Assembly: GCA_018350325.1 (NCBI GenBank) | Contig: JAEVLN010000001.1 | Span: 3,275,501 to 3,339,500 of the forward strand | Origin: Globodera rostochiensis | Taxonomy: Eukaryota; Nematoda; Chromadorea; Rhabditida; Heteroderidae | Length of the DNA: 64,000 nt | Reading direction: 5' to 3' | Shown: one piece after another, positions 30,431 through 42,974 of the stretch | Position numbering within the stretch: position 1 is the first letter of the stretch | Layout: each line of letters opens with the position of its first letter | The notes under the pieces: generated by a model | Databases searched by the model: none | What the model saw: the letters and a program-made list of their open reading frames with translations, nothing else | What the model was told of the DNA's origin: nothing | Translations under genes and position numbers: made by a program

Positions 30431-32950
30431 GGGCTGCACGAAATTTCGTTTCGTTTTCGTGTTTTTCGTGGTTTTTTGGGTTTCGTTTTCGAAAATAAAA
30501 AAATAGATTTTTCGTTAAATATTTCGAACTTTGCTTTATAACTTACACAAATCGTATGCTTTTTTCTTAATTTTCATTCTAAACCAAAGAAAAATTATGA
30601 ATTTTTTGGATCAATTTTCATATCAAAAACCGATCAAATTTAAAAAATTTCTCGGCCGACTCCGTAGCAATATTTTCGGGAAATTCCTGAGACTTTCAAC
30701 GCGCTAACGAACTCGAAGCAGATTCAATTGCGTGCCACGGTGTGATGCGCGGAGTGCGGTCAGACGGCTACCGGTGCGGTTCAAGCGAAGCGGAGGAAAC
30801 TGGACGATGGGCGATGGGAGAATTATTGCCTTTTTTGTTTACTCCAAATCGATGCATTTGGCGATCAATTCCAGTGGAAAATGCTCACATTTCAGACAAC
30901 AAAATAAAAAGCGCGTTTGAACCGTTAAATTGTTCACTTTAAAAATCAAATTCCATTCTCAGAGGGTATAGGCAAAATTTTCCGTAATAATGCTAAAAAA
31001 TAATTAACAAGCAGCACACAACAGCGATCGGCCATCATCAACTTTCACCATCTTTGTAGGCGGCGTTCTTCTCCTGCATAGATTTAAAAATTGGAATAAA
31101 AATTTCCGACAGACGGCTCCTGTCAGCGCCCTATCAGGCCCACCAATTTGGACCAAAAATACAAGCCATTTAAACGGGGGAATAAAAAAATTGGTTTTTC
31201 TTAATTAGAACATTTCCATATGGAAAATTCCTTATGAAAACTGCATTTGTAATTGTAATAAACCCAAAATACACACCCCCTAATTTGTAGAATCCCCCCC
31301 CCCCTTTTTCCTGCTACAGTCCTGGCGGTTGTGTGTGTTCGTTCACCTGCAGATATTTGACGAGCGGCTCGCACGGTCTGTTGCGCTCCATGGCGAACAT
31401 CACCCGACAACTTTGTCCGATCGTATTCACTCAATTTTGTGTAAAGATCAGCAACGACGGGCAACCGTTGGTTGATGCTCAGCCGGAGTGCAACGCCCTC
31501 CGAGTCGCGCAGTAATCTTGCACTAAACGCTCTTGGCCAAACACTCAGAATGTCCGACAGCCCCACAAATAAACCAAAAATAAATGAAGTCAATCAGTCA
31601 GCACGCTGTCTCAATTCTTCTGTACCAAAGCTTTAATTTTATTTTCGCATTTTTCACACACTCTACGGTTCAGACGGACCTGAATTTTGAAGCTTAAAAT
31701 AGGCCTAAAAAAGCCACTAGCTGAGCCGTAGCCAGAAAAACTTTTCGAGGGTAGGGGGAGGGGGGGAGGGAGAGCCAAGCCAAAAAAAAAGTCGATTCTT
31801 AGATGTGCATTTTCGAGTTGCGTTTTTCTAAACAATTTTTTTTAATTTGATTTTCAGTAAATTTTTATTATAAAAATTGCAAAGAATTTCGGTGTCGATT
31901 TTAAGGAGTTTGGTTTGGGGGAAGGGGGGGGGGGTATGGAAAAATCAATTTTTAGGGAGTGCATTTTTCCCTTTATTTCCTGAGAGATTGTAATCAAAAT
32001 TTTAAAAATACGAGAAAATGGTAAAAGAATGGAACTCACTATCAGTGTTTTGAATTCGCTTTGGCGACATTTGATTGCCTGATAACGCTCGTCCTGTGAA
32101 TAAAGAAAAAAATAAAATTTTCAGTTTATAAAAAATTCATATAACAATAATTTATCAACGGATTTTTCATTTCATTATTAGCCTATAGATTATAACTTTT
32201 TTTTGGAAAATATGGATCTGAGGGCCTAGACTCGAAATCACGCGAGACCACTTTTATTGCTGTCGAATGATACTAAATTTGTTAAAATTGACGACAAGAA
32301 GACATAAAATTTTGGTAAAAAATATCTATTTTTGGCCATTTTAAACCGTTCAAAACCCGGTTTAACGGCGAAGTAACAAAAATTTTGGTTGTTCTATCGG
32401 ATTCAGCACGTAAGAAACCCTATAAAAGTGGTTTTGAGTGATTTCGAATCTGGGAGCTCAGGTCCATATTTACCCTTTTTTTCTTTGAATTTTCTTATGT
32501 GCGCTTGTTCAGAATTTTTTAAAACTACCGTATTTTTAAAATTTCTGTTGAAAATCTCAACAAATTGAGTCAAAAATTCAAAATTTTCTCGGCGGCGCCT
32601 ATCGGCACCGCCGATCCCTCCCGCCCCCAGAACTGAAGCAGAATCCTCAAAAAATTTTGCATTTTCATAGCGAATTTTTCTGAATTAATATGAGAAAAAC
32701 TGGAAATTTCATCGTATCGTAATCGTAAATATCGTAATTTGGCCATATCGTGTATCGTAAAAAATCATATCGTATTTTGGTGTATCGCAAATATAGTATA
32801 TCGTTTTTATTTTGAGGAGACGATATCGACATCCCTGATGCATATTACTTATATCAATTTATTCATGACTTGCAAGATTCAGCGTTTAGTTTTGTTGCGA
32901 AACAGGGTCGCCTCCAGTTTCAAAACTTTCTATTTTAGCATCTTAATAGC
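30431..32950. other. Stretch without a supported gene
   Basis: A 30430-30520 block is rich in TTTCGTTTTCG words beginning CAGGGCTGCACGAAATTTCG, likely a mobile-element end. Less AT-rich pieces at 30700-30860 and 31330-31560 may be old exons but gave no recognisable family. 32580-32625 carries the GGCGGTGCCGATAGGCGCCG palindrome (minus orientation). 32700-32840 is rich in ATCGTA words and ends GATATCGACATCCCTG, the inverse of 36687-36826. Confidence 0.4.
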
Positions 32951-32961
32951 TAACATGGCTA

Positions 32962-34235
32962 ATTTTATGACATATTTATTATTGTTGAAGAAAAATCGTT
33001 CACTGGCATCAAAATTCAAGAGCGATACGGCCAAATCTATTCCAAATTCAATCCGTTGACTGCGTTTGCAATGTAATTGTTTAAAAATGAATTATTTTTG
33101 ATGCTTAATTCCCTCAATTTTCAGCGAATTTAAGTTGGAGGATAACTGGTCGCGACGTTTGAAAATCAAAGACATTGCATCACATCCGCCGAATGCGTCG
33201 GGCCCGCTGGCACAAATTGTTTTATGGGAATGGGAGAGAGGAAGCCAGAAAATTGGAAATGTAAATTTTCGATTTTTGTTTTTCTGAATGTACGGACGAT
33301 CCCGAAAGTGGTTTGCTCCACGGAAACCTCGCATTACGCTAACTTTGTTTATACTAAACCTAGCTATATGAATCGAAAGAGCTCTTCGAGCTGAGTAACA
33401 TTGCAAAAGGAAGCTAAGCGTTCAGAGTTGTTTGATAGAAGTTAGAACGAATAACGGTAAATATCGGTCATACCAGACTCAAATTCGAACGAAAATATAT
33501 CAATCGACTCCATTCTAAGCCTAACGCACGAAACCGTAAAATTTTTTTTGCGGAAACCGCCTTGAAGCAAGTTATAAGCCCGAGACTGAAGTGTCTTTTG
33601 ACTGGGGACTCAGTTGTCCATTGATTAAAATGGGAAAAATCACTCATATAGGCTTTCAAAATTACGAATTAGTTGATAGAAAATAAAAATTGGGAATTTA
33701 AATCTGTTTTTGAACCTGTTTAAAAACTTGAAAAGTAAGGAAAAATTATAAAGGTAAAAGTGAATACCAGTCGGTGATGGTACTGAAGTATGCATTTTAC
33801 AATTTTTTCCTTAATTTTAAAAATTTTAAACCGGTTCAAAAACCGCTTTACATTTATCTTCTATCGACAAATTCGTAACTTTAAAAGCCAATATGAGTGA
33901 TTTTGCCGATTTTTTAATCATTGGACAACTGAGTCCCCAGCCAAAAGGCACTTCAGTCCCGGGCTCATAACTTGCTTCAAAGTGATTTCCGCAAAAAAAT
34001 TTTTACGGATTCGTGCGTTAGGCTTAGAATGGAGTCGATTAATATGTATTTCGTTCTATTTTGAGTCCGGACCGTTTATTTCACTTGACTCTAGCTGAAA
34101 GATTAAACTAATTTACCTATTACTATTTTTTAGACCATCATCCTCAACAGAGGCGGAACAGCGGAGGTCGACTGCGACAAAACAGCTTCTATTGTTGTCA
34201 GAATCCTCAAAGAGCGACACGTGATCGAAAAGTAG
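32962..34235 (+). CDS. 3' end of an unidentified spliced host gene
   Basis: Three segments join with matching phases and GT-AG borders. Exon A, ending 33072, includes 'VEEKSFTGIKIQERYGQIYS'; its 5' limit is uncertain. Exon B is 33125-33260 and includes 'RLKIKDIASHPPNASGPLAQ' and 'IVLWEWERG'. Exon C is 34134-34235 and includes 'TIILNRGGTAEVDCDKTASI', ending 'RHVIEK' and stop. The intact frames over three exons argue for a functional gene rather than decay. I do not recognise the family. The 873-bp second intron contains a long foldback element. Confidence 0.6.
33446..34078. repeat. Foldback element (~300-bp inverted arms) inside an intron
   Basis: The arms 33446-33740 and 33780-34078 are imperfect reverse complements. 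For example AATCGACTCCATTCTAAGCC near 33502 pairs with GGCTTAGAATGGAGTCGATT near 34020, and GACTGAAGTGTCTTTTGACT pairs with its complement near 33935. The loop is only about 40 bp. Related single arms occur near 52400, 55280 and 36895-37010. Confidence 0.8.
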
Positions 34236-34317
34236 TGAAATACAATTATTTCCCCAAATTCTGAAAATTTTATTTTATTTTTTGAATTTTTTTAGCCCGT
34301 GCCCGCCGTTTAGCTCT

Positions 34318-34470
34318 CCGGCCGACGACTTGACCGTACACATGTTACGGTATCCGCCCATAAGCTGATGGCCATCTCGCCGGTGGTCGAACGGATGCTG
34401 AGCGTGGAGATGAAGGAGAAGCAGCAGCGGGCGCTGTATATTTTTCCTTTAGTAAAACAAATAAACAAAT
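34318..34470 (+). pseudogene. BTB/POZ-domain exon fragment
   Basis: The frame reads 'RRLDRTHVTVSAHKLMAISP' then 'VVERMLSVEMKEKQQRAL' before running into non-matching sequence and a stop. 'xxHKxxLxxxSPVxERMLSxEMKE' is the nematode BTB/POZ core, a protein-interaction domain often used as a cullin-3 adaptor. Only about 40 residues are present, with no flanking BTB exons recognised, so it is probably a fragment. Confidence 0.5.
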
Positions 34471-34529
34471 AAAATGTGTTTAAGTAAACATTGCAAAAAA
34501 AGCCCGGTTTAATCAATTATATTTCTCGC

Positions 34530-37490
34530 GTACCAGACGAGCTGCATATGGACCATAAACCGAAGCCGGAGATAAGAAGCGTTTGGAATGGCGGGAGGGA
34601 AGTTTCGCGGCGGCGGTGGTGGGTGGGTGAATGGAGCCCATTTTGTGTTGCTGCAGCACCGACAGACTGTACGATGATCGTGTCGGGATTGGGACTGGCG
34701 GCGGGAATTGATGATGATGGTCATTGGGGGGGGGGCGGTCGGAGAATGAATGAATGCGCCGCGCGAAGCCATCCAAAAAATTGTAATAAATACCGATTTC
34801 CTCTATTAGTAACCCGGGGTTACAATTGTTCAAACTATTAATTTTGAACCTTATAAAAAATCCTACTAATTCGCGTCAAATTTGAATTTCCATTTTTATT
34901 TCTGGAACCCCCCCCCCCCCCCCCCCCCCCCCGATGATCCAGTCCACCAGGGAACCGCCGGGGAAAAGAATTTTTCAATTAAAATTCAATATTTAATAAA
35001 ATTAACTAGGCACACACAAGTTCTGAGAATTAAATATATAGGTAAGAATGTTGAGCCAAAAATCAGAACAACATTTTAAGATTCGACCCCTCCAGGTCAG
35101 AGGTGCCCTAAAATTCGGAAACTTTTCCCTAAACATTTCGAATAAAACAAATAAAATAAAACAAAAATTACGTATTTTCAAAATTTTGTTGAAAATCTCT
35201 TAACAAATTTTCGTGAAATTCCTCTTTTTATAAACCATAGGGGGAGGGGTTGTTTTGCAACATTCGTAATAATTTTCTTAACATATTGGCAGCAAAAATT
35301 CAAAAATTTCTCCCAGCGGCACCTATCGGCGCCGCCGGGCCATTCCCATTCCTAAAAAGCTTCAAAAAATTGCCATATATTTTCCGCCCCTTCCGTTTAA
35401 GATTAAAAATTTTATAACATCCATCCCGCTTTTGGCCATATCTGTGCCCAACCTTTAAAGCTTAATTTTTTAAAATATTTTTATTGTTTTTTTCACATTT
35501 TTAGCAAAAATTTCGGGCATCTAGGTCGGTCGCCCCTCCATTTTGCAACAACGAAATTGCTGCTGCTGCCAATTCTCTCATTGTTTTGCACATTGGCATT
35601 GTGCCAAAATGTGCCGCCGTCGTCGACAATAAGTTGAAGCCGTCTCGGCCCACTCATCCCGTCCAGCTCCAATGTTGCCGAAGGGCGCCAGGTCGTAGTC
35701 AATTTTAGGGGCACTCCCCGCGAGCTGATTCTCGACAAATCCAAATCTTGACCATTTCACAATTTAAAGGTTAGCGCCAGCTCAATCTGTGGCGAAGTGA
35801 ATGGGCGGCCAATACGGGAGTGCGTAATTGCAGGTGAATAAATTGTCAACTTTAAATAATTTAATTCTGATTGGAATAAAGAAATTGTTAAATTAAATTA
35901 AATTATTTTGAAGTTATAGAATTTTTTTGGTTTTTTTCATTATTCAAATTTATTTCTATTTCTGAATTAAATTGAAAAATTAATTTCGACGATATTGCAG
36001 AAAACCTAAGTAGATGAAATGAACTCAGAATGATCAAAAGATATAAATGATATGGAATAGGTTAATCACGTAACTTTCATACGATTATTTTTCATTCATT
36101 TAGGCTCGAGCCTATTTTGGCATTTTTCCAAAAATTTCTTTCAAAAGAATGCATAAAAATTTGCATTTTTTGGATTTTCTTGCAAAAATCTTTTTCTTGC
36201 CCAAAAATGCGCCCCATAAAATCGAAGTTTTTTTTGCGTATGAACCCGGTTTTTGGTGCCTATTTTAGCTTTTTTCTCAACTCGTTTTAGGCGCCTAATT
36301 TTTTTTATTCGGTTGAGCATGAAATTTTGTAATGCATTGATTCCATTTTATGCGTTTTGTCAACAACAGATAACCCGGATAGGGGGGTTCGATAAAATTA
36401 TAGAAACGCGTACATACACAAGGCATGTCGAGATGAGTTTGAATTTCAAAAAAAATTCTCAGACTTGGCACAAAGTCGAATGGTCAGCTCGACCCAAAAT
36501 TCTTTGCTAATGGAAAGCGACAGCTGTTCATGATTTGCTTGCAAAAACTCTTTCAAGTTGTCGACATTCAAACGACTTACGAAGAAATTCTTAATTCACG
36601 CAAAATTTGTGTGAAAAGCCTACTATGAAGAAAGTTATGGCTCCTCAAATTTTGCCAAAAACCATAGGGGGTAGAGGGACCAGGGACGTCGATATCGTCT
36701 CCTCAAAATACGATACACGATATACGATATTTACGATACACCAAATTACGATACGATTTTTTTTACGATACACGATATGGCCAAAATTACGATATTTACG
36801 ATTACGATACGATACACATCCCTACTAGGACCCTTTGGTCCAAATTTTTAGAAATTTTTTTTGTCTAAAAAATGTCTGAAAATATGTATTGACTTGAAAA
36901 TAGCTGTAGGGTACTTAAAAGTTGTTTTTTCCTTAATTTTCAAAAATTTCAACTGGTTCAAAAACTGGTTTAGATTCTCAATTTTATTTTCTATTGAAGA
37001 ACATTGCATATTCACATTCATAGATTTTATTTTCCCATTTCCAATTAAAGAAAAATTCCGATTTTATTTGATTTAACAAATTCACGAAAATTTTCGGTAT
37101 TTTACTTCTCGAAATGCGTTGTTTTTCTCTAGAGTATAAGTATATCCAATTGTATGCTTTTCTTAGAAGTTTTGTTGACTCGTATATTGAGAATTTTTGA
37201 GCATTTAATTGTTTCAAAATTTGGTAATTTTCTGAAGATTTATTTTGGAAATTTATTTAACAAAAATCGAACTAACTTTACCTCGAGAGAATTTAAAAGC
37301 TTCTTGTTTGCTGTTTTCTTTTTTGTGTACGTCGGATTTTTCTTTGTATATTACAACTCCATAAATTGGTTCTTGATTTTCTTCTGTTTTCATCTTAATT
37401 ATTTTAATCCAATATCAAAAATGCTTAAAATGGAAAATTTAATTAGGTAAATTCTAATAAATATTTAATGTTTTTTTTTAAAATTCTGAA
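34530..37490. other. Stretch without a firmly supported gene
   Basis: A 22-base C-run lies at 34911-34932. 35280-35345 carries the dispersed GC palindrome. 35500-35760 is less AT-rich and open on the minus strand but unrecognised. 36687-36826 is a short element starting CAGGGACGTCGATATCG and made of TACGATA words, complementary to 32705-32840. 36895-37010 resembles one arm of the foldback element. Confidence 0.35.
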
Positions 37491-37491
37491 C

Positions 37492-38153
37492 TTACATTAA
37501 TCCTCCATCTGGAAAAATGAAGCACTTCGGCACGTCAAGAAATGTTTGCATTTTGTCCTTTGAATTTTCTTTGATTTCTTTACACGTTCCGTCAATATTT
37601 TTGCCGTGTACGAGCGCCTCCAGTCTTGTCGCAAAAGAAAATAATAAATTGAATAATTGCGCTTCCGAAAATTTCACAGAAAGTTCGTTTAACAAACCTT
37701 GAACCTTTTTATACCCTTTTTCGAACAAAAACATTTTAATAGTGTACAATTTGTCGCCCAAATATTTCACAGAATCGAATTGTTTCGGAAACGATAAGTG
37801 CTTTTAGCAAATTTCGCACATCTTCCCCAACAATCGCTTGGATCGCCATTATAAAAGCAGGCTTTTTGGATGCAATACACTCAAATTCACCATTTTCATT
37901 TTTTCTGACGATTTGACGACTTGCAAATGTGTACAATACGTCCAAAAATGCGTTGGCACCATCTAAGTCGAGTTCTAACGCTTTTTCAGCGTCATTGAAT
38001 TCTCCGTGAAAATGTTCACCAATCGCTGTCATCAAATCGTAGAATTTGTCATTTTCATTCTGTTAATTAGAATTAAAACTCATTTAAATTTTTCATATTT
38101 ACCTGTGCTTCCAAAGTCACTGATAAAAGAATCAGAATGAAGACAACGGCCAT
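37492..38153 (-). pseudogene. Secreted-type protein gene with one apparent frameshift
   Basis: Exon 1 (38103-38153) is exactly 17 codons and encodes a clean signal peptide (MAVVFILILLSVTLEAQ). After an intron (38060-38102, GTAAAT...AACAG) exon 2 continues in phase with 'NENDKFYDLMTAIGEHFHG', helical segments and 'EFECIASKKPAFIMAIQ'. Near 37765 the coding frame switches by one base into 'VKYLGDKLYTIKMFLFEKGY' and runs to a GTAAGT donor at about 37494. The mature part would be about 200 residues, mostly helical, with few Cys. No family recognised. The shift is either a real lesion or a sequence error; a small secreted protein would fit effector-type genes of plant parasites. Confidence 0.5.
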
Positions 38154-39189
38154 TTTAGACGAATTAAAAAAGTGCAGGTCCATCATCAAGGCAAACTCTA
38201 AGTAAAAATTTTATTTCTTAAAAATCACTATGAACAAAATGCTTTAAATAATAATTTTAATGTATAAATTTGGAAATTTGGGTTTCAATAGGCTCTTAAG
38301 ATTTGGATTAAATTCTCAAGATTAATGTTTACGGCACCATTTTGTAAAAAAAGACCACTGAAAAAATTATAATTTTTAAATCAATTGCCAACCACTATAA
38401 AAAGAAATCTTTAAAAACTAAAAATCCCAGGCTGGAAGGAAGATCTTTTCCCGGACTGGAAACCCGAGACTCGAGACTTTCGAGCACTACTAAATAAGAC
38501 CGATTCTACGTCTTATGATAAGGATTTAAACAGGCATGCTCACGGTTACCAATTTCCTTAACCATAACCGCCCGTCCTCAAACACTCATAACCGTTAACC
38601 GCCCGTAACCGCGGGGCTCTAAAATTCCATAACCGTTAACCGCCCGTAACCGCACGTCCTAAAAATCTCATAACCGTTAACCGCCCGCGGTTATCCGCGG
38701 TTAACCGCACTATTTAAAAATCAATAAAGTTTTCCAGATTTCAAAAGATTAAAACTAATTTTTTCCGATCGTGATGTGGCGTCTTTCTAAAATTAATCAA
38801 AATTGATGTGTATTGAACTTAATAAGTGATTTTTCTCAGATTTTGTCAATGAATAAAATTTTAAATTTTCTTTCTAACACTTTCATGATTAAAATCTAAC
38901 AAAGCGCGACCGATCAGAGAATTTTTTTTCTGTTTTTGCGCATTAGTTTCCTAAATTTTTAATAGAGGGGGTGGGGGTTCGGCGGTGCCGATAAGCGCCG
39001 CCGAGGAAAAAATCGAATATTTAATGACTTATGCTGAGAAAAATCGTCCGAATTTTAGATAATTGAGTTCTAAAATGAACTAATTATTTATGTAAATACT
39101 TAGAATTTTACTTTTTATAGCTAAAATTTTGCAAAAAATTGTAAGAATACTAAAAAGGAGGGATATTAAAATATAAAAATGAAATGATT

Positions 39190-39262
39190 ACAGCAGAAGG
39201 GGCTTGAACCTAAACCAAATAAAAGCAGTCAAAGAGTTTCACCACTAAGCCGCTGGACAGAT
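39190..39262 (-). repeat. tRNA-like segment in the outer hAT element
   Basis: On the minus strand: GTCCAGCGGCTTAGTGG (A-box-like) and GGTTTAGGTTCAAGCCCC (B-box GGTTCAAGCC). It resembles a tRNA-derived SINE head; a full, functional cloverleaf is not claimed. Confidence 0.45.
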
Positions 39263-39471
39263 TTACACATTTGGTGAAAAGGTGAATAAAAGTCAATGAA
39301 ATTATAAAGGCAAATCGTCTTAATCTCCAGTAATCAAAAAAACAACGGATGCGACGGTTAACCGCGGTTTTAATGGTCATAACCGTTAACCGACCGTAAC
39401 CGCCCGTCCTCAAAATCTCATAACCGTTAACCGACCGTAACCGCGGTGCTTTAAAATTCCATAACCGTTAA

Positions 39472-40332
39472 CAGGGATGGGCGGAAATTTATTTTCAAAA
39501 AACGGAAAACGGAAAAACGGAAATATTTTTTTTAACGGATAACGTAAAACGGAAAAAAGGGCCAAAAACAACGGAAAAATTTTCAAATAAAATAAAAAAA
39601 TTATTTTTTTTTAAAATAATTTATTTAATTATTTTTTGAAATATTAACAGTAATTATTTTTAAAAATTTTGAAGGATGTCTTTTTTTCAGCAGCCTTCTA
39701 AATCTATTTTAGGCTTTTGGGTGGGGGGGGGGGTCGGCGGTGCCGATAGGCGCCGCCGGAGAAAATTTTGAAATTTTCGACTCAATTTATTAAGGATTTG
39801 CAACCAAAATTTTAAAATTTCGGCAATTTTGAAGCTTATTAGGAGTGGTAAGGGTCCGGCGGCGCCGATAGGCGCCGCCGGAAGAATTTTTTTAAAAAAC
39901 TTAACAAGATTTGTTAAGAAAATCGCTCCAAAAATGAAAATGCAAAACAAAATCCCCCAAATGTTTTTTGATTTCGTCCAACAAAAAATGAAGGAAAAGC
40001 TTGTGAATTGTCATTTAAAATATTTGTTTCTAAATTGGAAAAAGTTAAAAAGAATTTTAAACTTGTTTAAACACCGTACTGTACAGAAAAATAAGAAATA
40101 ATCACTGACACAGTCGGAGATCTGAACCCCCACCCACACTTATCTCCCCACACCAACCACTCACCATTACACCACAACCAAACAGCATTCCAATTCTCCA
40201 AAAACCCCATTCTTAGGGGTGTATATTTTTTCCGTTTTTTTCCGTAAAAAAGGGCATTTTAACGGAAAACGGAAAAAGGCCCAAAAACAACGGAAAAACG
40301 GAAAACGGAAAACGGAATTCCGCCCATCCCTG
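39472..40332. mobile_element. hAT-type MITE, copy 2 (861 bp, TSD ACCGTTAA), nested
   Basis: Same family as 21937-22739: starts CAGGGATGGGCGGAAATT and ends GGAATTCCGCCCATCCCTG. The flanks ACCGTTAA (39464-39471 and 40333-40340) are identical and belong to the host element's own satellite. This shows insertion into the outer element. It carries two GC palindromes and a tRNA-like segment (40108-40181). Confidence 0.92.
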
Positions 40333-40409
40333 ACCGTTAACCGGGGTTAGCCGCGGGTATCCGCGGTTAACCGCGGTTACGGGTAACCGTGAGCATGCCT
40401 GGATTTAAA

Positions 40410-41540
40410 CATTTTAATTAAATATCAGCCATATTGTATAATCCAATTTATTCTTAGTAATACGCAAAATTAAATCATAAATAACAAAATCATATGAAAA
40501 CATTGCCTTGGAGAAATCGAAAATATTAGCCAATTGATCGATTTAAAAATATTGATTTTCAGTGAGTTCGAAAGCTGTGGCAAATTGAAATATTTTCAAC
40601 GGCCGGAAATGGGCAGGAAGCTATTGATTTCTAAGAATGAAATTAATGCCAATGTGGCATTTAAATGGTCTATTTAATCAAAAAAATACGAATAAAAATT
40701 ATTTATTATTGAATTGTCAATGTTTTTCCCATTTTAAAATAAATAAATAATAATAAACTCTAAAATTTATACAAATGTTCAAATTGTTCTTTATTCTGGT
40801 GATTTCGTCGTTTGATTTCATCGATGGGCAGCCATTGAAGGGTAAAGAAATTGAATAAATTTTAAATATTATTTATTTTAATTTTAACATTTTTTAGAAA
40901 ATGAAAAGAATGTAACTCAACCAGGTAACAACTAAAGGCTAAAATTAGTAAACTAAAAACAATTCGTTTTAAAGTAAGTGGACAGTCTGACGGAGCAACT
41001 TTGTCGAGTAAATTTTGTAATAAAATATAATTTAAATCGCATTTAGCCAAAGTGGCGGAGTCTTCAATTTCAAATAAGTAAGTTAATTCTATGCTTAAAA
41101 GCTTAAAATAACATTTTACAAAGTCCGGATGAAAATGTGCTCGTTTGTCCCAACTGCAATTTTGTCTTAAAGCCTGAACAATTGAAAATCCAACCAAAAG
41201 CCAAACAGTCGCAGGTGGTGAAATGCCTTAAAGCATTTTTAAATAATTATAATAAAGCCGAAGTCCCACGAGCGACATGCCTTCCACGTGACGGACGATG
41301 TACAAGTCGACCTGCCGAATGAGGAAGACGACGATTTGACAATGTCCCGAAAGTTGCGCAACGAAATGATTGGCCGAGAAGAAAATCATTATCGCCCTGA
41401 CATATTTTATTAATAAATTAAATCTATTATCGATAAATGTTAGCTGAATTTAAGTTTTTTAGGAGTATGTCCGGCGGTGTCGACAGGCGCCGCCGGGGGA
41501 ATTTTTTTTACAAAAATAGGCAATCTTTGTTAAGAAAAGC
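40410..41540. other. Stretch without a supported gene
   Basis: Short open pieces (for example around 41130-41320) look slightly coding-like but could not be joined with consistent phase. 41465-41500 carries the dispersed GGCGGTGTCGACAGGCGCCG palindrome. Confidence 0.35.
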
Positions 41541-41559
41541 ACTGTTTTTATGAAAAAAT

Positions 41560-41755
41560 TTTGGAGTCGAGATCGAGAATCTCGAGCTTCTTTCGAGCGA
41601 GATCTCGAGGTCGAGATTCTCGAAAAATCTCGGGTCTCGAAAAATCTCGAAAACTCAATTTTATTCGAGACGAGATCTCGAGGTCGAGATTTCTCGAGAA
41701 TCTCGTCGAGATTTTTCGAGATCCTCGAGACGAGATCTCGTCTCGACCGGGCTCT
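41560..41755. repeat. TCGAGA-rich palindromic simple repeat
   Basis: About 200 bp composed of TCGAGATCTCGAGG-type words on both strands, giving spurious open frames in several phases. Related phrases (GAGATCGAGATTCTCGATCG) occur at 23985-24015 and GAGACTCTCG words at 60960-61000. Confidence 0.75.
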
Positions 41756-41781
41756 AGTATATAGTCCATCCCTATTGTGAT

Positions 41782-42969
41782 TAGTGTTCGGCACGGTAAA
41801 ATTTACCGCGGTAAAAACCGGTAAAAATCGGTAAAAATTCACGGTAAATTTACCGGTTTACCGTTACCGGTCGCATTTCGTCCCAACCGGTAAAAACCGG
41901 TAACGGTAAAAATCGGTAAATTTACCGATTTACCGTTACCGGTCCAAGTCATTTACCGCGGTAAATTACCGGTTTTCCGGTAAAAAATTTTAAACTAATA
42001 TTGATACTTATTTTGAATTTGGCATTCAATTCAAAGAAATTTTGGGTCAAGTCTGACTCAAACATAGTCCAAAATCGCAATTTTTTGCCCATTTTTTAAA
42101 AAAAATCTTAAAATTCGAAAAATCCCCCCCCCCCTCCCCTGGTTCAGGAGAGATACATTCAGAAATTGCAGAAAAAACTCTTGAAAAAAATGGGCTAGGA
42201 CACTGTCTCGGGGTAGACCACAAAAAATGTTTGTCATTATTTAGGCCTCCGTCCTTATTTTTCGGATTTTGTGAAGATTTTCATAATATTTTGATGCAAT
42301 ATTCAAAATGAGAAAATTTCGAAGCGAATTGGGCCAATTTTTATTACAAATTGGGAGTCAAAATTCCAAAAATTTTCTCGCCGACCCTCCCCGCCCCCAT
42401 CTTTCCCAAAAATTTTTGAAAAATCACGCGCAAAAAAAAGATATAAAGAAAATAAAACGTTTTTATTTTGATAAAATGTAAATTTTGAGTGTACTTGAAA
42501 TTCGTTGCCTGTTATGTACTTGGAAATCAAGACGTTTGTAATTGGGAATTGTTTTTACCCGATGGGAAGCCCTGAATAATACCCAAAAAAACACCCTCCA
42601 AAATCCAACTTCTTTTTTTGGAAAAAATTGATTAAGAAAACCGAAAAAATGCAACCCCTAAAATTGTCATCGGAATGTGCAGAAGAAAAATCGAGAACTG
42701 GTTCATAACAAATTTGTGCAAGTTATCGGGAAAGATTTGTTGTGAGTTTGTAAAACTAGAAAGGACTTTAATTTCAATTTTTGAAATTTACCGATTTACC
42801 GAGATTTACCGGCATTTTTTGGTCGGTAAAAACCGGTAACGGTAAAAACCGGTAAATTTACCGATTTACCGTTACCGGTCGTTTTGGGCCACGAACGGTA
42901 AAAACCCGGTAACGGTAATTACCGGTTTTACCGTTACCGTTACCGGAAAATGCCATTTGCCGAACACTA
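41782..42969. mobile_element. GGTAAA/TTTACCG-rich element with TAGTGTTCGGC ends
   Basis: It starts TAGTGTTCGGCACGGTAAA and ends TGCCGAACACTA, so ~11-bp ends are inverted. Both subterminal regions are arrays of CGGTAAATTTACCG/ACCGGTAAAAACC words. No matching flanking duplication was seen (ATTGTGAT versus CTTTTAAG), so the exact ends are uncertain. No coding content. Confidence 0.6.
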
Positions 42970-42974
42970 CTTTT

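Larger units (their letters stand above)
38531..40401. mobile_element. hAT-type element with CCGTTAACCG arrays, TSD GATTTAAA
   Basis: Termini are CAGGCATGCTCACGGTTACC and its exact complement; 8-bp flanks GATTTAAA are identical (38523-38530 and 40402-40409). The subterminal parts are arrays of TAACCGTTAACCG/GGTTAACCGCGG words. The interior holds a dispersed GC palindrome (38980-39003), a tRNA-like segment (39190-39262) and, nested within it, a second hAT-type MITE. No transposase frame. Superfamily assigned from CA...TG ends and an 8-bp duplication. Confidence 0.88.

Noticed and set aside
41548..41842. Several overlapping Arg/Ser/Asp-rich open frames
   Set aside because: All come from a TCGAGA palindromic simple repeat that is open in multiple frames.
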